NCBI GenBank assembly: GCA_016793525.1
Contig: JAEUJT010000423.1
Location: forward strand, 1 to 5,215
Source of the DNA: Archangium sp.
GTDB taxonomy: Bacteria; Myxococcota; Myxococcia; Myxococcales; Myxococcaceae
Length of the DNA stretch: 5,215 nt
Reading direction: 5' to 3'
Part shown: piece after piece, positions 1 to 5,215 of the stretch
Position numbering within the stretch: position 1 is the first letter of the stretch
Layout of the letters: the number at the start of each line of letters is the position of its first letter
Made by a program: the position numbers and the translations under genes
The notes under the pieces: generated by a model
The model's database searches: none
What the model was told of the DNA's origin: nothing
What the model saw: the letters and a program-made list of their open reading frames with translations, nothing else

Positions 1-249
1 CGAGTTGCCTTCGTTGAGGAGCTGGTTCACCTGCTCCTCGGGGGTGCAGGCCAGGGCGTTGTCCGGCTGGCGGTTGCAGCGGAGCAGCTTGGCCTCGAAC
101 GACTCCGAGAAGACGACCTTCTCGTATTCGGTGTACGCGACGTACAGCGTGTCGGAGCCAACCCACGTGCGCGCGGTGACGAAGCGCATGGTGACGCAAC
201 CGGAGAGTGACGAAAGAGCCAGCGCAGCGATGATCAGCGTTTTTTTCAT
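1..249 (-). CDS. Small lipoprotein, fourth gene of the tandem family (partial, 3' end beyond the left edge)
   Basis: An open frame of 83 codons runs from ATG at 249 to the window edge without a stop. The N-terminus is a textbook lipoprotein signal: Met-Lys-Lys, a hydrophobic stretch, then the lipobox Leu-Ser-Gly-Cys with Cys18 as the predicted lipidated residue. The mature part begins CVTMRFV, has a strand-like stretch (TLYVAY), then LLRC at Cys58 and a second Cys at 68. This matches the layout of the three genes upstream. The start is supported by AAAGG eight bases upstream, next to the TGA of the preceding gene. Residue +2 after the Cys is Val, so by the E. coli Asp+2 rule the protein would go to the outer membrane; whether that rule holds here is unknown. 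No function is recognised. The C-terminus is not seen. Confidence 0.82.
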   Translation of the reverse strand, partial: MKKTLIIAALALSSLSGCVTMRFVTARTWVGSDTLYVAYTEYEKVVFSESFEAKLLRCNRQPDNALACTPEEQVNQLLNEGNS

Positions 250-257
250 GGTCGTGG

Positions 258-264
258 CCTTTCA
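258..264 (-). promoter_or_regulatory. Ribosome binding site overlapping the upstream stop codon
   Basis: On the minus strand the sequence reads TGAAAGG. TGA ends the third lipoprotein gene and AAAGG, sharing its last A, serves the gene starting at 249 with an 8-base spacer. The overlap suggests translational coupling and supports the ATG at 249. Confidence 0.6.
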
Positions 265-516
265 GTAAATCGACTGCGGCATGACGTTCGCCAGCACGGT
301 GGTGTCTTTGCAGTTCGACTCCACGCCGTTGTTGTCGATGTCGCAGATGCGGAGGATGTAGTTGTAGAGCGCCTGCTTCTTGTCGCCGCCGACGGGCAGG
401 AGAATCGTCTTCTCCCCGCGCGGGCCGACGAAGCCGTCGCCGACCAACATCTTGGTCGGACCACAGCCTGCAAACAGAGACGCCGCCACGAGAGCCCAAA
501 CGAGTGTCAGTTTCAT
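262..516 (-). CDS. Small lipoprotein, third gene of the tandem family
   Basis: 84 residues. I chose ATG at 516 over an ATG 20 codons upstream because the shorter product starts directly with a signal peptide (Met-Lys-Leu-Thr, then a hydrophobic run) and has AAGGGA seven bases upstream; the longer form would overlap the preceding gene and bury the signal. The lipobox is Phe-Ala-Gly-Cys, with Cys18 as the predicted lipidation site; Phe at -3 is less usual but tolerated. The mature part begins CGPTKML, has a GEKTILL strand-like stretch, then ILRIC at Cys58 and a second Cys at 69, with an acidic, Asn-rich loop (DIDNNG) between them. Residue +2 is Gly. It sits 11 bases after the second gene and 12 before the fourth. 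No known domain is recognised. Confidence 0.85.
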   Translation of the reverse strand: MKLTLVWALVAASLFAGCGPTKMLVGDGFVGPRGEKTILLPVGGDKKQALYNYILRICDIDNNGVESNCKDTTVLANVMPQSIY

Positions 517-523
517 GTGTGGG

Positions 524-530
524 TCCCTTA
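524..530 (-). promoter_or_regulatory. Ribosome binding site overlapping the upstream stop codon
   Basis: The minus strand reads TAAGGGA. TAA is the stop of the second lipoprotein gene and AAGGGA, sharing two bases of the stop, lies seven bases before the ATG at 516. It decides that start and fits stop-and-restart translation. Confidence 0.65.
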
Positions 531-827
531 CTGAATCGAGTTGCTGGTGGTGGTGTAAGCGCCCATGGGCGGGCACATCAGGTCAGAGCCCTTGGCGTCG
601 CACACCGGCAGGCAGGTCATGCTTCCAGGCACTTCGGAGCACTTCCAGAACTGGTGCGTCGCCTTGTACGGCCACAGCATCAGCACAGAGTAGGTGTCCC
701 AGGTCTGCACGAGGGTGACGTTCTTTTCACCCGACTGCACGACCGACTTCATCACGCGGCTGCTGAGGCAACCCGAAGCCCCGAGCGCGACCGCGGCACA
801 CAACACAAACGTAGAGAGTTGGCGCAT
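528..827 (-). CDS. Small lipoprotein, second gene of the tandem family, Cys-rich
   Basis: 99 residues from ATG at 827, the longest of the set. The signal peptide has Arg2, a hydrophobic run and the lipobox Ala-Ser-Gly-Cys, with Cys20 as the predicted lipidated residue. The mature part begins CLSSRVM, carries a strand-like stretch (NVTLVQTW) and an aromatic segment (LMLWPYK), then FWKC at Cys63 with a partner Cys72. It differs from the others in having two more cysteines (76 and 85) in a Pro-rich, Cys-rich tail. The segment ATHQ-x3-C resembles ATEQ-x4-C of the first gene, and both continue C-x-P-V after the second Cys, so these two may be the closest relatives. The start has the best ribosome binding site of the cluster. 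No function is recognised. Confidence 0.85.
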   Translation of the reverse strand: MRQLSTFVLCAAVALGASGCLSSRVMKSVVQSGEKNVTLVQTWDTYSVLMLWPYKATHQFWKCSEVPGSMTCLPVCDAKGSDLMCPPMGAYTTTSNSIQ

Positions 828-830
828 GGG

Positions 831-1070
831 TCAGTCCTCCTGGAAAGTGACTTTGACGGGTTGGCAATCGCTGATGGATCCGTTGCTCTGGGTCTTGCAA
901 TCGACGATGCCCTGCTCCGTCGCGCCCATACCGGCGTTGCGGTAAAACAGCAGACGGAACTTGCCGTCGCGCGTGGTGTGCATGCTGCTGACGATGCGCG
1001 GTCCTGCGCATCCGGTGAGGGCAGTCGCCAGGGCGGCGGCTGCCACGAGACACTTCAACTGTTTCTTCAT
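831..1070 (-). CDS. Small lipoprotein, first gene of the tandem family and likely operon leader
   Basis: 79 residues. ATG at 1070 is chosen over an ATG 30 codons upstream because it opens with Met-Lys-Lys-Gln and a hydrophobic, Ala-rich run ending in the canonical lipobox Leu-Thr-Gly-Cys (Cys21), and GGAGGG lies ten bases upstream. The longer reading would place an arginine-rich stretch before the signal and run through the divergent promoter region. The mature part begins CAGPRIV, has a strand-like FRLLFYR, then GIVDC at Cys58 and a second Cys at 69, ending in a short charged tail. Residue +2 is Ala. Only 3 bases separate its TGA from the next ATG, and its last codons (Gln-Glu-Asp) contain the next gene's ribosome binding site. 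Predicted secreted and lipid-anchored; function unknown. Confidence 0.85.
   Translation of the reverse strand: MKKQLKCLVAAAALATALTGCAGPRIVSSMHTTRDGKFRLLFYRNAGMGATEQGIVDCKTQSNGSISDCQPVKVTFQED
835..841 (-). promoter_or_regulatory. Strong ribosome binding site inside the 3' end of the upstream gene
   Basis: The minus strand reads AGGAGGA, seven bases before the ATG at 827 and inside the last codons (Gln-Glu-Asp) of the first lipoprotein gene. It decides the start of the second gene and implies coupled translation. Confidence 0.75.
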
Positions 1071-1080
1071 ATTCAGGGTT

Positions 1081-1086
1081 CCCTCC
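1081..1086 (-). promoter_or_regulatory. Ribosome binding site of the first lipoprotein gene
   Basis: GGAGGG on the minus strand lies ten bases before the ATG at 1070. It favours this internal ATG over the upstream one in the same frame. Confidence 0.65.
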
Positions 1087-1100
1087 GGGTTGAGTAAAGC

Positions 1101-1128
1101 GGCGCGGAGCGTAGCGAACTGCCGCGCC
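1101..1128. repeat. Inverted repeat, 7-bp perfect arms, in the divergent intergenic region
   Basis: GGCGCGG at 1101-1107 is the exact reverse complement of CCGCGCC at 1122-1128, with a 14-base loop. It could be an operator, or a hairpin in the 5' leader of the lipoprotein mRNA. There is no T-run on either side, so it does not look like an intrinsic terminator. In GC-rich DNA a 7-bp match of this kind can occur by chance. Confidence 0.4.
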
Positions 1129-1177
1129 AGACGGTGACGTAAATGTGACCCGCCGAACACCTACATTGGTGCCAACC

Positions 1178-3346
1178 ATGAAATTGCTGCCGCTGCTCAT
1201 CGCTCTCGAATTCGCCTGCGCCACCTCGCCCGCGCCGATGCCGGTGCCGGCCGACCCAATTCCCTCCGTCCCCGATGCTGGAGCGCTCGTTCGCTCGAAA
1301 CCCATGGTGCCTCCCACTCGCAGCCAGATCGTCAATGACACGTTCCACGGCGTCTCCGTGGCCGACCCGTTTCGCTGGCTCGAAGACGAAAAATCACCCG
1401 AGGTGCAAGCGTGGATGAAAGCGCAAGACGACTTCACCCGCGGCCGGTTGACGTCGCTGCCGGGCCGCGAGGCGCTCACCTCGCGCTTCACCGAGCTCTA
1501 CTTTCTCGACGCGGTGGGCACGCCGATCAAGCGCGGCGGGCGGTACTTCTACTCGCGCCAGAAGAAGACCCAGGAGAAAGCCATCGTCGTCTGGCGCCAG
1601 GGCGAGGCGGGTGAAGAGAAGGTGCTGCTCGACCCCAACGCCTGGTCCACCGACAACACCGTGTCGCTCGGCACCTGGGTGCCCTCGTGGGACGGCAAGA
1701 AGGTCGTCTTCGCGGAGAAGCCGAACGCGGCTGACGAGGCGACGCTGTACGTGCTCGACGTCGACACCGGGAAGCGCAGCGAGATCGACGTGATCGCCGG
1801 CGCGAAATACGCGCACCCCTCGTGGGCGCCCGACTCCAAGAGCTTTGTCTACGCCTGGCTGCCGGTCGACCCGTCGATCCCCGTCTCCGAGCGGCCTGGG
1901 TACTGCGAGATTCGCCAGCACACGCTCGGCGCGAAGGTCGAGACCGACGTGCAGCTGCACCCGCGCACCGGAGACCCCAAGACCTTCATCAGCGGAGGCC
2001 TCTCGCGCGAGGGCAAGTACCTGTTCGTCACCATCTCCCGCGGGTGGAACGAAAACGACGTGTTCTTCAAGAAGGTGGGGAAAGACACGAAGTTCACCCA
2101 GCTCGTGCAGGGCAAAGACGCGACCTACGGCGTCGACGTGTGGAAAGACAAATTCTACGTGTTCACCGACGAAGGCGCTCCGAACAAGCGCGTCTTCGTG
2201 GTCGACCCGGCCAAGCCGGCCCGCGCGAACTGGAAAGAGCTGATCCCCGAAGACAAGGCCGCGGCGCGCGACAGCCTGGTGGTGGTGGGCGGGCACCTGG
2301 CGATCTCCTCGCTGACCAAAGCGGTGTCGCAGATCGAGGTCTTCTCCCTCGCCGGCAAGAAGGTGCGCACCGTCGAGCTGCCGGGCCTCGGCACCTCGTC
2401 GAACCTGGTGGGCCTCGAAGACGACGACGAGGCGTACTTCGCGTTCAGCTCGTTCACGTCTCCGCGGGAGATCTTCAAGACCAGCGTGAAGACCGGCGCG
2501 TCGAAGCGATGGGCGAAGGTCGAGGTGCCGGTCGACCCCGCGCGCTTCGAGGTGAAGCAGGTGACGTATTCGTCGAAAGACGGCACGCCGGTGACCATGT
2601 TCATCGTGGCCGCGAAAGACGTGAAGCTCGACGGCAACAACCCCACGCTGCTCTACGGCTACGGCGGGTTCGACGTGAGCCTCACCAGCGCGTTCGCCAG
2701 CAGCATCTACCCGTGGCTCGAGGCGGGCGGGGTGTACGCGGTGCCGAACCTGCGCGGCGGCGGCGAATACGGCAAGGCCTGGCACGACGCGGGCAAGCTG
2801 CTGAAGAAGCAGAACGTGTTCGACGACTTCATCGGCGCGGCCGAGTACCTGATCGCCCAGAAGTACACCTCGGCGAAGAAGCTGGCGATTCGGGGTGGCT
2901 CGAACGGTGGCCTCCTCGTCGGCGCGGCGATGACCCAGCGGCCCGACTTGTTCGGCGCGGTGGTGTGCGCGGTGCCGCTGCTCGACATGGTGCGCTACCC
3001 GCTCTACGGCTCAGGCAAGACGTGGGTGCCCGAATACGGCGACCCGGCGGAGGCGGCCGACTTCGAGGTGCTGCACGCCTACTCCCCGTACCACCGGGTG
3101 CAGCCGCGGGTGACGTACCCTCCGCTGCTGATGATGTCGGCCGATCACGACGATCGGGTCGACCCGTTTCACGCCCGAAAGTTCGTGGCGCGGGTACAGC
3201 AGGCTGGCAGCGACACGGCGTGGCTGCGCATCGAACAGCACGCGGGCCACGGCGGGGCCGATCAGATCAGCAAGGCGATCGAGGCCTCGGTCGACCAGTA
3301 CGCGTTCCTGTTCCAGACCCTGGGGGTCGCCGCAAATTCGAAGTGA
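1178..3346 (+). CDS. Exported prolyl oligopeptidase (S9A serine peptidase), probable lipoprotein
   Basis: 722 residues. It cleaves short peptides on the carboxyl side of proline; the family normally admits only small substrates because a beta-propeller covers the active site. The N-terminal family signature (VADPFRWLED, about residues 61-70) is followed by the propeller (roughly 75-445) and the alpha/beta hydrolase domain. The catalytic residues are visible: Ser575 in GGSNGG, Asp658 in ADHDDRV and His691 in AGHGG. Also present are Tyr495 in YGYGGF (oxyanion), Trp616 (matching the S1 Trp595 of the porcine enzyme, with the same 41-residue spacing from Ser) and Arg660 (matching Arg643). The N-terminus is a short hydrophobic signal ending EFAC, with Cys14 a probable lipidation site despite a poor lipobox, then a Pro/Ala-rich linker to about residue 46. 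The ATG at 1178 gives a compact signal. GTG at 1145, with GGTGA seven bases upstream, would add 11 residues including two Arg and cannot be excluded. Lon follows 27 bases later. The enzyme call is firm; lipidation is an inference. Confidence 0.95.
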   Translation: MKLLPLLIALEFACATSPAPMPVPADPIPSVPDAGALVRSKPMVPPTRSQIVNDTFHGVSVADPFRWLEDEKSPEVQAWMKAQDDFTRGRLTSLPGREALTSRFTELYFLDAVGTPIKRGGRYFYSRQKKTQEKAIVVWRQGEAGEEKVLLDPNAWSTDNTVSLGTWVPSWDGKKVVFAEKPNAADEATLYVLDVDTGKRSEIDVIAGAKYAHPSWAPDSKSFVYAWLPVDPSIPVSERPGYCEIRQHTLGAKVETDVQLHPRTGDPKTFISGGLSREGKYLFVTISRGWNENDVFFKKVGKDTKFTQLVQGKDATYGVDVWKDKFYVFTDEGAPNKRVFVVDPAKPARANWKELIPEDKAAARDSLVVVGGHLAISSLTKAVSQIEVFSLAGKKVRTVELPGLGTSSNLVGLEDDDEAYFAFSSFTSPREIFKTSVKTGASKRWAKVEVPVDPARFEVKQVTYSSKDGTPVTMFIVAAKDVKLDGNNPTLLYGYGGFDVSLTSAFASSIYPWLEAGGVYAVPNLRGGGEYGKAWHDAGKLLKKQNVFDDFIGAAEYLIAQKYTSAKKLAIRGGSNGGLLVGAAMTQRPDLFGAVVCAVPLLDMVRYPLYGSGKTWVPEYGDPAEAADFEVLHAYSPYHRVQPRVTYPPLLMMSADHDDRVDPFHARKFVARVQQAGSDTAWLRIEQHAGHGGADQISKAIEASVDQYAFLFQTLGVAANSK

Positions 3347-3373
3347 CGCGGGGGGTGCGCTACAAGCTGGTAC

Positions 3374-5215
<1,842 letters not shown>

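Larger units (their letters stand above)
1071..1177. promoter_or_regulatory. Divergent intergenic region with presumed promoters for both directions
   Basis: This 107-base gap separates the leftward lipoprotein operon from the rightward peptidase gene, so a promoter for the leftward operon must lie here or just inside the peptidase gene. No strong consensus pair is visible. Leftward, TTTACT (1093-1098 on the minus strand) is a weak -10-like hexamer with no good -35. Rightward, TACATT (1162-1167) is a -10-like hexamer so close to the ATG at 1178 that a very short or absent leader would result. A 7-bp inverted repeat lies at 1101-1128. No start sites can be assigned from sequence alone. Confidence 0.5.

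Noticed and set aside
504..1097. A 197-codon plus-strand frame opposite the first two lipoprotein genes
   Set aside because: It is antisense to two genes that have signal peptides, lipoboxes and ribosome sites. Its product is His- and Arg-rich without recognisable features.
727..1491. A 254-codon minus-strand frame spanning two lipoprotein genes and the peptidase start
   Set aside because: It overlaps three better-supported genes and the divergent promoter region, and its product has no coherent signal or domain.
1394..2785. A 463-codon open frame on the minus strand opposite the peptidase
   Set aside because: Same compositional artefact. The plus strand carries the complete S9A gene with all catalytic residues.
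3316..3328. Short palindrome GACCC-TGG-GGGTC near the peptidase 3' end, considered as a terminator
   Set aside because: The arms are only 5 bp, it lies inside the coding sequence, and no T-run follows.

Overview
The window is GC-rich and densely coded. The organism is most likely a myxobacterium or close relative (Myxococcota). This rests on the codon usage (strong G/C at third positions), on the partial Lon protein, which from memory resembles the LonV type of Myxococcus more than the LonD/BsgA type, and on a lipoprotein-rich gene context. It is an inference, not a database match.

Left region, 1 to 1070, minus strand: four short genes lie head to tail with gaps of 3, 11 and 12 bases. Each encodes a small secreted lipoprotein of about 79 to 99 residues, and the last one runs off the left edge. 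Their sequences differ greatly, but the mature parts share a layout: lipidated Cys, three residues, Arg or Lys, two hydrophobic residues, a strand-like stretch, and a Cys pair 8 to 10 residues apart. They look like a tandem, fast-diverging paralogous family read as one operon with tight translational coupling. I do not recognise the family, and it is the most unusual part of the window.

Middle, 1071 to 1177: a 107-base divergent intergenic region that must hold the promoter of the lipoprotein operon and probably that of the rightward genes. It contains a 7-bp inverted repeat and only weak promoter-like matches.

Right region, plus strand: a complete exported prolyl oligopeptidase (family S9A, all catalytic residues present), probably a lipoprotein. 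After a 27-base gap comes the first 614 codons of an ATP-dependent Lon protease, with the N-domain, coiled coil and AAA+ module intact. The window ends as the protease domain begins, so the catalytic Ser and Lys are not visible. The peptidase acts outside the cytoplasm on short peptides and Lon acts inside on whole proteins, so their adjacency need not mean a shared pathway. No RNA genes, mobile elements, CRISPR arrays or clear terminators were seen, and no stretch over 300 bases lacks a gene.
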